A DNA stretch of 64,000 nt from Streptomyces sp. NBC_00513. Lineage in GTDB: Bacteria; Actinomycetota; Actinomycetes; Streptomycetales; Streptomycetaceae. This document shows positions 9,000 to 17,116 of the stretch, piece by piece (positions within the stretch are counted from its first letter, which is position 1; every line of letters begins with the position of its first letter). A program made the position numbers and the translations under genes. The notes below the pieces were generated by a model that ran no database searches, was not told where the DNA came from, and saw nothing but the letters and a program-made list of their open reading frames with translations. The stretch spans positions 1,674,001 through 1,738,000 of the forward strand of contig NZ_CP107845.1 of the NCBI RefSeq assembly GCF_041431415.1, given 5' to 3'.

Positions 9000-10214
9000 A
9001 TGACCGGGGAAACCGACCTCAGCCCGGCGCGACTGCGCCATGCCCGCTTCGCCATAGCCGCCGTGTTCTGCGCCCACGGCGCCGTCACCGGCTCCTTCGC
9101 CACCCGCATCCCCTGGATTCAGGACCACGCGCAGCTCAGCGCCGGCACCCTGGGGCTCGCGCTCGCCTTCCCCGCCTTGGGCGCGGCGCTCGCGATGCCG
9201 CTGGCCGGGCGGATCAACCACCGGTTCGGCGCGCGAGCCGCGCTGCGCGGACTGCTGTCGATGTGGACGCTTTCGCTGATCCTGCCGAGCCTCGCGCCGA
9301 ACCTCGTGACGCTCTGCCTCGCGCTCTTCGTCTACGGGGCGAGCGCGGGCATGGCCGACGTGGCCATGAACGCGCTCGGCGTGGAGACCGAGAACCGGAT
9401 GGGCCGCTCGATCATGTCCTCACTGCACGGCATGTGGAGCGTGGGCGCGCTCGTCGGCTCGGCGGCGGGCACGCTCGCGGCCCACACCGGGGCCGACGCC
9501 CGCCTGCACCACCTGATCGCCGCGCTCGCGCTGACCGCGGCCGGGTTGATCGCCGTACGGGGCGTACTCGACCTGCGCAGCGCGGAGAACGCGGAGGCGC
9601 CGCCGGGCTTCGCCCTGCCCCCGAGGTCGGCGCTGTTGATCGGCGCGATCGGCTTCTGCGCGGTCTTCGCGGAGGGCGCCAGTCTCGACTGGTCCGCCGT
9701 GTACCTGCGGGACGTGCTGCACACGGACGCGGGTCTCGCCGCCGCCTCGACCACCGCGTTCGCGCTGACGATGGCCGTCGCGCGGCTCGTCGGGGACCGC
9801 GTGGTGGACCGGTTCGGCGCCGTGCGCACCGTCCGTGTGGGCGGCGTGTTGGCCACCCTGGGCGGGGTGTTGGTGGTGACCGTGCGGCATCCGGCGGCGG
9901 CCCTCACGGGGTTCGGGTTGATCGGGCTGGGCATCGCGGTCGTGGTCCCGTTGGCGTTCGCGGCGGCGGCGCGCAGCGGTCCGGCGCCCACCCAGGCCAT
10001 CGCGGGGGTGGCGACGATCACGTACACCTCCGGTCTGATCGCACCGTCGGCGATCGGCGCGGTGGCGGACGCGACCTCGCTCGTGGTCTCCTTCGGTCTG
10101 GTCACCCTGCTGGCGTTCGCGCTGGTGGTGGGGGCGGCCGTGCTGCGCCCGAAGCCCGCGGCCGGCAAGGTCGCCGCGACCAACCGGGACGAAACCACTG
10201 GAATCCAGCCGTAA
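9000..10214 (+). CDS. MFS transporter, probably for a sugar, under ROK control
   Basis: A 404-residue transporter with twelve predicted membrane segments and the MFS loop pattern GRINHRFGAR. It resembles the YbjJ/FucP-like sugar-type branch (an early conserved Gly-rich helix and SSLHGMWSVGALVGSAAG). The substrate is unassigned. Its partner is the divergent ROK repressor, and these pairs usually concern sugars. ATG at 9000 is preferred over a TTG nine bases upstream because it sits exactly seven bases from the TAGTTT -10 box and there is no Shine-Dalgarno sequence, which suggests a leaderless mRNA. Confidence 0.85.
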   Translation: MTGETDLSPARLRHARFAIAAVFCAHGAVTGSFATRIPWIQDHAQLSAGTLGLALAFPALGAALAMPLAGRINHRFGARAALRGLLSMWTLSLILPSLAPNLVTLCLALFVYGASAGMADVAMNALGVETENRMGRSIMSSLHGMWSVGALVGSAAGTLAAHTGADARLHHLIAALALTAAGLIAVRGVLDLRSAENAEAPPGFALPPRSALLIGAIGFCAVFAEGASLDWSAVYLRDVLHTDAGLAAASTTAFALTMAVARLVGDRVVDRFGAVRTVRVGGVLATLGGVLVVTVRHPAAALTGFGLIGLGIAVVVPLAFAAAARSGPAPTQAIAGVATITYTSGLIAPSAIGAVADATSLVVSFGLVTLLAFALVVGAAVLRPKPAAGKVAATNRDETTGIQP

Positions 10215-10293
10215 TATGTCGGCTGGCTCCCGTGGTTCGACACGCGGTGCGGCCCGGATGGTTGACCGGTCGGTGAAACGGGAGTGGTGGAAC

Positions 10294-11700
10294 ATGGGCT
10301 TCGGCGTGCGCTGGACCCTGCACGGAGACGGGCGGACGCCCGCCCCCGGCGCGGTGGTGCGGCCCGATGAGCGGCTGTCGTGGCCGCGGACCGCCGGGCT
10401 CGGCGCCCAACACGTCGTGGCCATGTTCGGGGCGAGTTTCGTGGCGCCGGTCCTGATGGGCCTGGACCCGAACCTGGCCATCATGATGTCGGGCGTCGCG
10501 ACGATCATCTTCCTGCTCGCGACGCGCGGTCGGGTCCCCTCGTACCTGGGCTGTTCGCTCGCCTTCGTCGGGGTCGCGGCCGCGATCCGGGCGGGCGGCG
10601 GGGACAGCGCGGTCGTGACGGGCGCGGTGTTCGTGGTCGGCGTGGCGCTGTTCCTCGCGGGCCTCGCGGTCCAGCGGTTCGGGGCGCGGATCATCCACGC
10701 GGCGATGCCGCCGGTGGTGACGGGCGCGGTGGTGATGCTGATCGGCTTCAACCTGGCGCCCGTGACGGCCTCGACGTACTGGCCGCAGGACCAGTGGACG
10801 GCGCTGCTCACCATGCTGGTCACCGGACTCGCCGTGGTGTGCCTGCGGGGCTTCTGGTCCCGGATCGCGATCTTCCTGGGCCTGGTCTTCGGGTACGCGC
10901 TCTCCTGGATCCTCGACCTGGTCTTCGGCAAGATCCACTCGACCGCGGGCGGGCCGGAGAAGATCGACCACTGGCGGCTCGACCTCTCCGGGGTCTCCGA
11001 GGCCGATTGGATCGGGCTGCCGAGCTTCCACGCGCCGGCCTTCGAATGGTCGGCGATCCTCATCGCGTTGCCCGTGGTCATCGCACTGATCGCGGAGAAC
11101 GCCGGACACATCAAGGCCGTCGGCGAGATGACCGGTGACCCGCTCGACGACAAGCTCGGCACCGCCATCGCGGCCGACGGGGCCGCGTCGATGCTGTCGA
11201 CGGCGGTGGGCGGCCCGCCCAACACCACCTACTCCGAGAACATCGGCGTCATGGCGGCCACCCGGGTCTACTCGACGGCCGCCTACTGGGCCGCCGCCGG
11301 CTTCGCCCTGCTCTTCGGCCTGTGCCCGAAGTTCGGCGCGGTCGTCGCCGCCATCCCCGGCGGGGTGCTGGGCGGCATCACCGTGATCCTCTACGGCATG
11401 ATCGGCCTGCTCGGCGCCCAGATCTGGATCAGCGGCCGGGTGGACCTGCGCAATCCGCTGAACCTGGTGCCGGCCGCGGCGGGCATCATCATCGGCATCG
11501 GCGGCGTCACGCTGAACATCACCGACAGCTTCGAGTTGGGCGGCATCGCGCTCGGCACCGTCGTGGTGATCACCGGCTACCACACGCTGCGGTACTTCGC
11601 CCCGGCGCACATGAAGCGGGACGAGCCGCCGCTCGACTCGGGTGCCTCCGACTACGACGGTCCGGAGGGCGGGGACGGGCCCGGGGACAAGCGGGGTTGA
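10294..11700 (+). CDS. Uracil-xanthine (NCS2-family) permease
   Basis: A 468-residue nucleobase:proton symporter of the cytoplasmic membrane. NCS2 hallmarks are GAQHVVAMFGASFVAP in helix 1, the substrate-site segment LIAENAGHIKAVGEMTG (catalytic Glu in helix 8) and the helix-10 motif GGPPNTTYSENIGVM with its conserved Asn. About twelve to fourteen hydrophobic segments fit the UraA fold. ATG at 10294 is chosen because GGAG lies about eight bases upstream and the protein then begins with the usual short polar leader; the open frame from 10216 adds a low-complexity extension. Uracil is the likeliest substrate; xanthine is not excluded. It is 79 bases after the MFS gene and could share its transcript. 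Confidence 0.92.
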   Translation: MGFGVRWTLHGDGRTPAPGAVVRPDERLSWPRTAGLGAQHVVAMFGASFVAPVLMGLDPNLAIMMSGVATIIFLLATRGRVPSYLGCSLAFVGVAAAIRAGGGDSAVVTGAVFVVGVALFLAGLAVQRFGARIIHAAMPPVVTGAVVMLIGFNLAPVTASTYWPQDQWTALLTMLVTGLAVVCLRGFWSRIAIFLGLVFGYALSWILDLVFGKIHSTAGGPEKIDHWRLDLSGVSEADWIGLPSFHAPAFEWSAILIALPVVIALIAENAGHIKAVGEMTGDPLDDKLGTAIAADGAASMLSTAVGGPPNTTYSENIGVMAATRVYSTAAYWAAAGFALLFGLCPKFGAVVAAIPGGVLGGITVILYGMIGLLGAQIWISGRVDLRNPLNLVPAAAGIIIGIGGVTLNITDSFELGGIALGTVVVITGYHTLRYFAPAHMKRDEPPLDSGASDYDGPEGGDGPGDKRG

Positions 11701-11776
11701 CGCCGCTTCGCCCGAACCGGCGAAGGGTACGGCCAAGTTCCCCACGCGGCGCGCTCCTGCTGCGACGCTGCCTCCC

Positions 11777-12418
11777 ATGGAAGCGGTGCTCGCGCGGATG
11801 CGCGCCCTGGACGAGCGGCTCCCCGCGCAGGACGGTGTGGCCGTCTTCAACCGGGTGTACCTGACGGTGACGCAGACGCTGCACGAACGGCTCGCGCGCG
11901 GGGCGTTCCCCGCCCCGCGCAGGGCTCAGGCCCTCAGCGTGTGCTTCGCCGAGCGCTACCTGGCGGCCGTGGAGGCGGAGCGGGCACCGGCCTGCTGGCG
12001 TCCGCTCCTCCAATACCGCCGACACCCCGGGATCCGGCCGCTCCAGCACGCGCTGGCGGGCATCAACGCGCACATCGGACACGACCTGGCACTGGCGGTG
12101 GTGGCCACCTGCCGTCACCTGGGTTGTGAACCGGCCGCGCTGGAAGGGGACTTCGACCGGGTAGGCGACACCCTGGTCTCCCTGGAGGAGCAGATCCGCG
12201 AGGACCTGATGCCGGGCCCCGACCTGCTGGAGATCGCCGACCCGTTGACCCACCTCGTGGGGTCGTGGAGCCTGGAGCGGGCCCGGGCCGGCGCCTGGTC
12301 CGCGGCCCGCCTGCTGTGGACGCTGCGGCGCGTCCCCGAACTGGCCGAGGAGTTCACCGACTCCCTGGACGCCGGCGTCGGACTGGTCGGCCGCTGTCTG
12401 CTCACCCCGCGCGGCTGA
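11777..12418 (+). CDS. DUF5995 family protein
   Basis: A 213-residue soluble, alpha-helical protein of unknown function that matches the actinobacterial DUF5995 pattern. Conserved features are RMRALDERLPAQDGVAVFNRVYLTVT near the start (long enough to be diagnostic when abbreviated), the paired-histidine GINAHIGHDLALAV, and DFDRVGDTLVSLE. The histidine-rich helix hints at metal binding, but no activity is established. The ATG at 11777 fits the conserved N-terminus; an earlier in-frame start at 11642 overlaps the permease and is rejected. Confidence 0.75.
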   Translation: MEAVLARMRALDERLPAQDGVAVFNRVYLTVTQTLHERLARGAFPAPRRAQALSVCFAERYLAAVEAERAPACWRPLLQYRRHPGIRPLQHALAGINAHIGHDLALAVVATCRHLGCEPAALEGDFDRVGDTLVSLEEQIREDLMPGPDLLEIADPLTHLVGSWSLERARAGAWSAARLLWTLRRVPELAEEFTDSLDAGVGLVGRCLLTPRG

Positions 12419-12461
12419 AACCCCCGTGCGGGCGGGAAGGGCCGCCGGCTACGCTCCCCCG

Positions 12462-13049
12462 GTGAGCAGCTTCGCCACCCATCGCCTGCGGGCCCTCGAC
12501 CCGACCCGTACGCCTCGGCGGCGGTTCGCCGCACTGCGCACCTGCGTCACGGAGTTCGCCCCGTACGGATTCCGCGCCACCTTCGACCACCTCGCGCGCA
12601 CCGCGCGCATCCCCGCCGACCCGGAACGGGACCCGGACGCGGTGGTGCGGGCGGTGGAGGAGCTGCACGCGGCGCGCGAGATCTGGCTCGCGGCGTTCCG
12701 CCCCTGGCAGGAACTGCGTCGGGCGCAGAAGCGGGCCGGTGTGCGCGTCCCCCGTCCGCCGGAGCCCTGGCGTCGGCTCCACTGCCCCGACCCCGGGTTC
12801 CACCCGGACGCGCCGCTCCCGGTCGTGATGCCGAGCATCCTGCGCGCCGGCGCCGGCCCGTGGCCGCCGCCCGTCTGTCCGGTCTGCGCGCGGGACCGCG
12901 GCACGCGGGAGCTGCGCACCGGCCACCGGGTGTACCGGTTGTGCGCGGGGTGCGGGGTGGGCCTCGGCGGGCGGGACACCGGGTTCGAGCCGGCCGTGGC
13001 CGCCGCCCGCGAGGAACGCTGGAAGTCGATCTGGCTGCGGCGGACGTGA
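12462..13049 (+). CDS. Hypothetical protein with C-terminal zinc-ribbon-like Cys pairs
   Basis: A 195-residue protein that I do not recognise. The N-terminal two thirds are Arg/Pro-rich with a predicted helical stretch (DPDAVVRAVEELHAAREIWL). The C-terminal part has CPVCARDRGTRELR followed by YRLCAGCGVGLGG, two CxxC pairs about 24 residues apart, suggesting a zinc ribbon. The GTG at 12462 lies seven bases after a TACGCT -10-like box with no ribosome site, so it may be leaderless. It faces davB across a terminator. Confidence 0.6.
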   Translation: MSSFATHRLRALDPTRTPRRRFAALRTCVTEFAPYGFRATFDHLARTARIPADPERDPDAVVRAVEELHAAREIWLAAFRPWQELRRAQKRAGVRVPRPPEPWRRLHCPDPGFHPDAPLPVVMPSILRAGAGPWPPPVCPVCARDRGTRELRTGHRVYRLCAGCGVGLGGRDTGFEPAVAAAREERWKSIWLRRT

Positions 13050-13061
13050 CGAGACGGCGGC

Positions 13062-13146
13062 GGGCACGAGAACGGGCCGCGGGTGTCGCGGGTGTGGGGA
13101 CGGGCGGTGGGCACGAGAACGGACACGGGCGCGGGCACGAGAACGG
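13062..13146. repeat. Three dispersed copies of a 14-base repeat in a convergent spacer
   Basis: GGGCACGAGAACGG occurs at 13062-13075, 13109-13122 and 13133-13146, between a plus-strand gene and the minus-strand davB. No function is evident; the third copy runs into the terminator stem. Confidence 0.7.
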
Positions 13147-13179
13147 GCCGCCGCCGCGCTGTTCGCGCGGGGGCGGCCC
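13145..13179. terminator. Bidirectional terminator between convergent genes
   Basis: GGGCCGCCGCCGCGC (13145-13159) pairs with GCGCGGGGGCGGCCC (13165-13179) with one mismatch and a five-base loop. It lies between the stops of a plus-strand gene (13049) and davB (13203). Confidence 0.8.
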
Positions 13180-13202
13180 GTGGTCACGGGGTCCGGGAGG
13201 GG

Positions 13203-14900
13203 TCAGTCCTCCGGGAGCTCCACCGGCGCGATGTCGTCGTAGACGTCGCCCGGTCCCGGGTTCGTGGTGTCGGTCGTGCCGCCGAGGTGGTGCATGACGC
13301 CCCAGACCGCGTTGAGGGCGGTCTGCACGGCGCCCTCGGCCCAGCCGGCCGTCCAGGAGATGTCGTCGCCCGCGAGGAAGATGCCGCGCTTGTCCTCGGG
13401 GAGGCGGTCCTGCATGAAGTGGGTGAACAGGCGGCGCTGGTAGCGGTAGTGGCCCGGCAGGTTCGCCTTGAACGCGCCCATGAAGTAGGGCTCGTTCTCC
13501 CAGGAGACGGTGACCGGGTTGCCGATGACGTGGCGGCGGATGTCGACCTTCGGGTAGATCTCGCCGAGGGACTTCAGCATGACCTCCATCCGCTCGTTCG
13601 CGGACAGCGGCAGCCACTTCAGGCTGTCGTCGCACCAGGTGTACGAGAGGCAGATGACGGCCGGCTTGTCGGGGCCGTTGTCCAGGAGGTAGGTGCCGCG
13701 GGTCATCCGGTCGGTCAGCGTCATCGACATGACGTCGCGGCCCGTCTCCTCGTCCTTGTCCAGCCAGAACGGCCGGTCGACGGGCACGAACAGCTTCGAG
13801 CTCTCCATGTAGTGGGTGCGCTCGATCGCCGTCCAGTGGTCGATCGGGAAGAGCGTGTCATCGCACTCGATCTTGGACAGCAGCATCCACGACTGCGCGG
13901 TGAAGATCGCGGCGCGGTACGTGCGGATGTCGCCGGTGGCGTCGGTGACCGTGATCCGGTTGCCGGCCGTGCGGTGCAGGCGGGTGACCGCCGGGCGCGG
14001 GGTGCCGTCGTGCAGGGTGGACAGCGAGGTGCCCTGGGCCCAGTGGACGATCTTGCCGGGTGCGCGGTCCCACAGGCGCAGCGGCAGCTGCTGCGAGCCG
14101 CCGACGATGCCGCGGTGGTGGTCGTCCGCCTCGGTGTAGACGACGCGGAGGATCTCCAGGATGGAGTTCGGGAAGTCGGTGTCCCAGCCACCCGTGCCGA
14201 AGCCGACCTGGCCGAAGATCTCGCGCTTGCGGAAGGACTGGAAGGCCTCGGACTTGCAGAGGAAGCCGTAGAAGGTCTCGTCGTCGAGCTTCTCGACGAG
14301 CTTGGCCCAGATCTCGCGGATGCGCGGGACGTCCCGCTCGCGCATCGCGGTGTTCATGTCGGAGAAGTCGGCGCCCTCGTCGAGGCAGGCGTTCCACGCG
14401 GCGGCGACGTCACGGTAGACCTGCGGGAGGTCGGCGATGGTCTCGGCGTAGTGGGTCTCGCCCTTGAGGTCCACGACCGTCGAGGGGGTGGCCTCGGCGA
14501 GCGGGTTCGGGAAGGGCTCGGTGACCAGGCCGACGAGGTCGATGTAGTGCTGGAGGGCCGTGGAGGACGGCGGGAAGCGCATGGCGCCCATCTCCGCGGT
14601 CAGCTCCTCGGTGCCGGCGCCCTCGAAGCCGACGGTGCGCAGCCGGCCGCCGATCTGGTCGGCCTCGTAGACGACGGGCTTGAGGCCCATCTTCATCAGC
14701 TCGTAGGCGGAGATGATGCCGGACAGTCCGCCGCCGATGACGGCGACCTCGGTGCCGAACTCCGTCGCCGGGATCTGGCCGAGCCCCGCCGGGTGGGCCA
14801 GGAAGTCGTCGTACGCGTACGGGAAGTCCGGGCCGAACATGGTGATGGGGGGCTGTCCGTCGCTGTGCGGGACGGCGGTGGTGGGCACCGTGGACGTCAT
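13203..14900 (-). CDS. davB: L-lysine 2-monooxygenase-like flavin amine oxidase
   Basis: A 565-residue FAD enzyme of the monoamine-oxidase superfamily. It aligns from end to end, as I recall it, with Pseudomonas putida DavB: ITMFGPDFPYAYDDFLAHPA at the start, the FAD motif VAVIGGGLSGIISAYELM, GLKPVVYEA, FGQVGFGTGGWDTDFPNS, TRGTYLLDNG, and the C-terminal FAD motif AGDDISWTAGWAEGAVQTALNA. DavB oxidatively decarboxylates lysine to 5-aminovaleramide. The gene immediately upstream in transcription order is a DavA-type amidase, which performs the next step. The ATG has AGGAG nine bases upstream. Substrate could be another amino acid, since tryptophan and phenylalanine monooxygenases are relatives, but the DavA pairing favours lysine. 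Confidence 0.85.
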   Translation of the reverse strand: MTSTVPTTAVPHSDGQPPITMFGPDFPYAYDDFLAHPAGLGQIPATEFGTEVAVIGGGLSGIISAYELMKMGLKPVVYEADQIGGRLRTVGFEGAGTEELTAEMGAMRFPPSSTALQHYIDLVGLVTEPFPNPLAEATPSTVVDLKGETHYAETIADLPQVYRDVAAAWNACLDEGADFSDMNTAMRERDVPRIREIWAKLVEKLDDETFYGFLCKSEAFQSFRKREIFGQVGFGTGGWDTDFPNSILEILRVVYTEADDHHRGIVGGSQQLPLRLWDRAPGKIVHWAQGTSLSTLHDGTPRPAVTRLHRTAGNRITVTDATGDIRTYRAAIFTAQSWMLLSKIECDDTLFPIDHWTAIERTHYMESSKLFVPVDRPFWLDKDEETGRDVMSMTLTDRMTRGTYLLDNGPDKPAVICLSYTWCDDSLKWLPLSANERMEVMLKSLGEIYPKVDIRRHVIGNPVTVSWENEPYFMGAFKANLPGHYRYQRRLFTHFMQDRLPEDKRGIFLAGDDISWTAGWAEGAVQTALNAVWGVMHHLGGTTDTTNPGPGDVYDDIAPVELPED

Positions 14901-14997
14901 GGGGTACGGCTCCTTGCGAACGGACTCGGGCAGGTGGGGGCGGGAGGGCGGACCGGGGGCGGGTCCGTGGGGTCCGGGGTTCCGGGGGTCTGGTGGG

Positions 14998-15798
14998 TCA
15001 GACCAGCGAGGCGTAGAGCCCCGGGCGGCGGTCGCGCAGGTAGGGGTTGGTCTCGCGCGAGGCCCGCAGCAGTTCCGGGTCGGCCTCGCCGAAGACGAGT
15101 TCCTCGCCGCGGCCGGCCCGGGTGCGGGTGACCCCGTCGGGGGCGGCCAGGCAGCTGAGGCCGACGAACTCGAACTCGCCCTCGGGGCCGGTGCGGTTGA
15201 CGTACGCGATGTACATCTGGTTCTCGAAGGCCCGGACGGGGACCAGCTGCTCGGCGACGAACTGGAACGGGTGCATCTGCGCGGTCGGGACGAGGAGGAG
15301 GTCCGTGCCGGCCAGCGCGTGCGCGCGGACGTTCTCGGGGAACTCCACGTCGTAGCAGATCAGGATGCCGATGCGGAGGCCGTTCAGGTCCGCCTGGACG
15401 ACGGGGGTGTCGCCGGGGGTGAAGGCGTCCTGCTCGAAGCAGCCGAAGAGGTGGGTCTTGCGGTGGTTCGCGAGCGCGGTCCCGTCGGGGCCGATGAGCT
15501 GCGCGGAGTTGAAGACGGCGTCGCCCGACCGCTCCGGGTAGCCGTACAGGACGGCGATGCCGTGGCGGCGGGCGATGTCGCCGATGGCGACGGCGGACGG
15601 GCCGTCGGCCGGTTCGGCGATGCCGGGGATGTCCTGGAGGTCCAGCGCGTAGCCGGTCAGGAACATCTCCGAGGTCACGAGGAGCCCGGCCCCGCCCTGT
15701 GCGGCACGTGCCGCGGCCTCGTCGAGCGCCTTCAGGTTCGCGGCGGTGTCGCCGAGCCGTCCGGAGCTCTGGAGGAGGGCGGTGCGCAGCGGGGGCAT
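14998..15798 (-). CDS. davA: 5-Aminovaleramidase-like carbon-nitrogen hydrolase
   Basis: A 266-residue nitrilase-superfamily amidase with the Glu-Lys-Cys triad visible: SEMFLTGYALD (Glu), NHRKTHLFG (Lys) and GILICYDVEFPEN (Cys). The segment EMFLTGY..ADGPSAVAIGDIA..VLYGYPER is very like P. putida DavA, which hydrolyses 5-aminovaleramide to 5-aminovalerate in lysine catabolism. It lies 97 bases upstream of davB on the same strand and probably forms a davA-davB operon. GABA-transaminase-like DavT and DavD genes, which would finish the pathway, are not in the window. An AGAGG precedes the ATG. The promoter region carries repeated GATTCGTTGCGC motifs. Confidence 0.85.
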   Translation of the reverse strand: MPPLRTALLQSSGRLGDTAANLKALDEAAARAAQGGAGLLVTSEMFLTGYALDLQDIPGIAEPADGPSAVAIGDIARRHGIAVLYGYPERSGDAVFNSAQLIGPDGTALANHRKTHLFGCFEQDAFTPGDTPVVQADLNGLRIGILICYDVEFPENVRAHALAGTDLLLVPTAQMHPFQFVAEQLVPVRAFENQMYIAYVNRTGPEGEFEFVGLSCLAAPDGVTRTRAGRGEELVFGEADPELLRASRETNPYLRDRRPGLYASLV

Positions 15799-15873
15799 GG
15801 GCGTACCTCTGTGACAGGTGGGGAGGGGGTCATTAGACGGTACGTTCGGGCGTTCGACCGGGACAAGCCGTCA

Positions 15874-15935
15874 CCGTTGCGCTCGGAGTATCGATTCGTT
15901 GCGCATTCGGCGGGTCGAGCGGCGATTCGTTGCAC
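15874..15935. promoter_or_regulatory. Repeated TTGCGC-type motif upstream of davA (candidate Lrp sites)
   Basis: CCGTTGCGC (15874-15882), GATTCGTTGCGC (15893-15904) and GATTCGTTGCAC (15924-15935) lie upstream of davA; the last two are exactly 31 bases apart, about three helical turns. The same GATCGTTGCGC core recurs before the permease-lrp operon at 21491-21501, suggesting a shared regulator. Confidence 0.55.
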
Positions 15936-15955
15936 GCACCCCCTCCGCCGCCGAT

Positions 15956-16585
15956 TCACTCGCCCGAGCGGAAGGCCGGATGGGCGCGGAGGCGACCCAG
16001 GTACGAGCGTACGGACTGCCCCGCCCCGGCCGACGCGGGGTGGTGTCGCAGCGCCACCCACAGGTCCACGTCGGTGACGGTCGGCCGGTCGCCCAGCGCG
16101 TACGGGGACCGGGCCAGGCGCTGTTCCAGCAGGGCGAGGGCGGCCGACCACCCGGCCAGGGGCGCGGTGTCGTCCAGGAGTGTCCGGACGGCCTCGGCGA
16201 GCGCGGCGGGGGCGGGCGGGGCCAGGTCGGGGCGGCCCGCGAGACCGACGGCCAGGTCGTCGAGGATGTCGGGGGTGTGGTTGCTGACCACGCGGCCGCT
16301 CCAGGTGTCGCAGAGCGCGGGAACGGTGAGGGTGCCGTCGTAGTGGTGTCCGGCGGCCTCGTACGCGGCGCGCAGGGCGGCGTGGGAGTCCGGGTCGCCG
16401 AGCACGGTGGTGCCCACGCAGTCGGCGAGGCCGAGGAGGCGCAGGGTGGTGGTCACCCGGAGCGAGCGCGGACAGTCGGCGGCGAGGTGGAGGTGGTAGC
16501 GGCGGGGGTCGGGCGAGAAGCCGCTGCCGATGCGGCCTCGCAGTGCCGGGGCGGGGGCGGTGCGGGGCAGGGTGATCTGGAGCAT
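15956..16585 (-). CDS. Glutathione S-transferase-like protein (xi-class / glutathionyl-hydroquinone reductase relative)
   Basis: A 209-residue protein related to the YqjG/ECM4 family. A thioredoxin-fold half begins at PDPRRYHLHLAADCPRSLRV, where the family has a catalytic ACPW motif; here it reads DCPR, keeping the Cys. VPALCDTWSGRVVSNHTPDILDDL matches the glutathione-side motif, and an all-helical half ends with PTVTDVDLWVALR. It is about 100 residues shorter than typical family members, which run to about 320. Streptomyces makes mycothiol rather than glutathione, so the thiol partner is unclear. ATG follows GAGGAG. A cysteine-type leader ORF lies about 260 bases upstream on the same strand. 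Confidence 0.72.
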   Translation of the reverse strand: MLQITLPRTAPAPALRGRIGSGFSPDPRRYHLHLAADCPRSLRVTTTLRLLGLADCVGTTVLGDPDSHAALRAAYEAAGHHYDGTLTVPALCDTWSGRVVSNHTPDILDDLAVGLAGRPDLAPPAPAALAEAVRTLLDDTAPLAGWSAALALLEQRLARSPYALGDRPTVTDVDLWVALRHHPASAGAGQSVRSYLGRLRAHPAFRSGE

Positions 16586-16733
16586 GGCTCTCCTCGGTCG
16601 TCGGTACCGGGGCCTGCGGGGCCGCGGGGTGGGGCGTCGGTGAGCGGTGCCCGGGCCAGGGGGCCCCGGGGCCGGGCAGGACGAGGCGCGGCGGGTGGGG
16701 AAGGGGACGCCGCGGCGCGAGCGGCCCGGCCGT

Positions 16734-16759
16734 GCCGGGGCACGGGAAGGTGCCCCGGC
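16734..16759 (-). promoter_or_regulatory. Hairpin between leader ORF and GST-like gene (possible attenuator)
   Basis: GCCGGGGCA (16734-16742) and TGCCCCGGC (16751-16759) form a nine-base stem with an eight-base loop in the untranslated stretch between the leader peptide and the GST-like start. It could be an attenuator or processing stem; there is no U tract. Confidence 0.4.
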
Positions 16760-16845
16760 CGCCGCCCGCACACGTCGGCGCGGGGGCGTGGCGAGACCGC
16801 GGGTCGGCGGGGCCTGATCGGCCGGGCCGGGAGGTGGAGAGGGCT

Positions 16846-16956
16846 TCAGGCGTGCGCGGCGAAGGCGCTGCAGACGCGGAGCAGGTCGATGTGCAGGCGT
16901 CGGGTCAGCCACGAGCGGCGCAGGGGACGCGTCCCCGCCTCGGGTGTCCGGGCCAT
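16846..16956 (-). CDS. Short leader peptide of the actinobacterial cysteine/sulfur type
   Basis: A 36-residue ORF beginning MARTPEAG and ending TRRLHIDLLRVCSAFAAHA. The motif (R)RLHIDLLRV(C/A)SA is the signature of the short leader peptides found before sulfur-assimilation and cysteine-related genes in actinobacteria, thought to act by ribosome stalling at Cys codons. Here a Cys codon is present in the motif. The exact start is uncertain; GTG two codons upstream is possible. It precedes the GST-like gene on the same strand with a 260-base untranslated interval containing a hairpin. Confidence 0.7.
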   Translation of the reverse strand: MARTPEAGTRPLRRSWLTRRLHIDLLRVCSAFAAHA

Positions 16957-17116
16957 CTCCACCGATCTCGTCCTGTCCTCGGGGCATAAACCCGCCCGTC
17001 GCGGGCGCTGACGATCCTGACCGTCCCCCGCAGTCTCACGGCGTCGCGCGAGGCCGTCAAGAAGTCGGTCACGAACCGACGACCCCGCGTATTCGACGGA
17101 AGGATCCCCGCACCTC

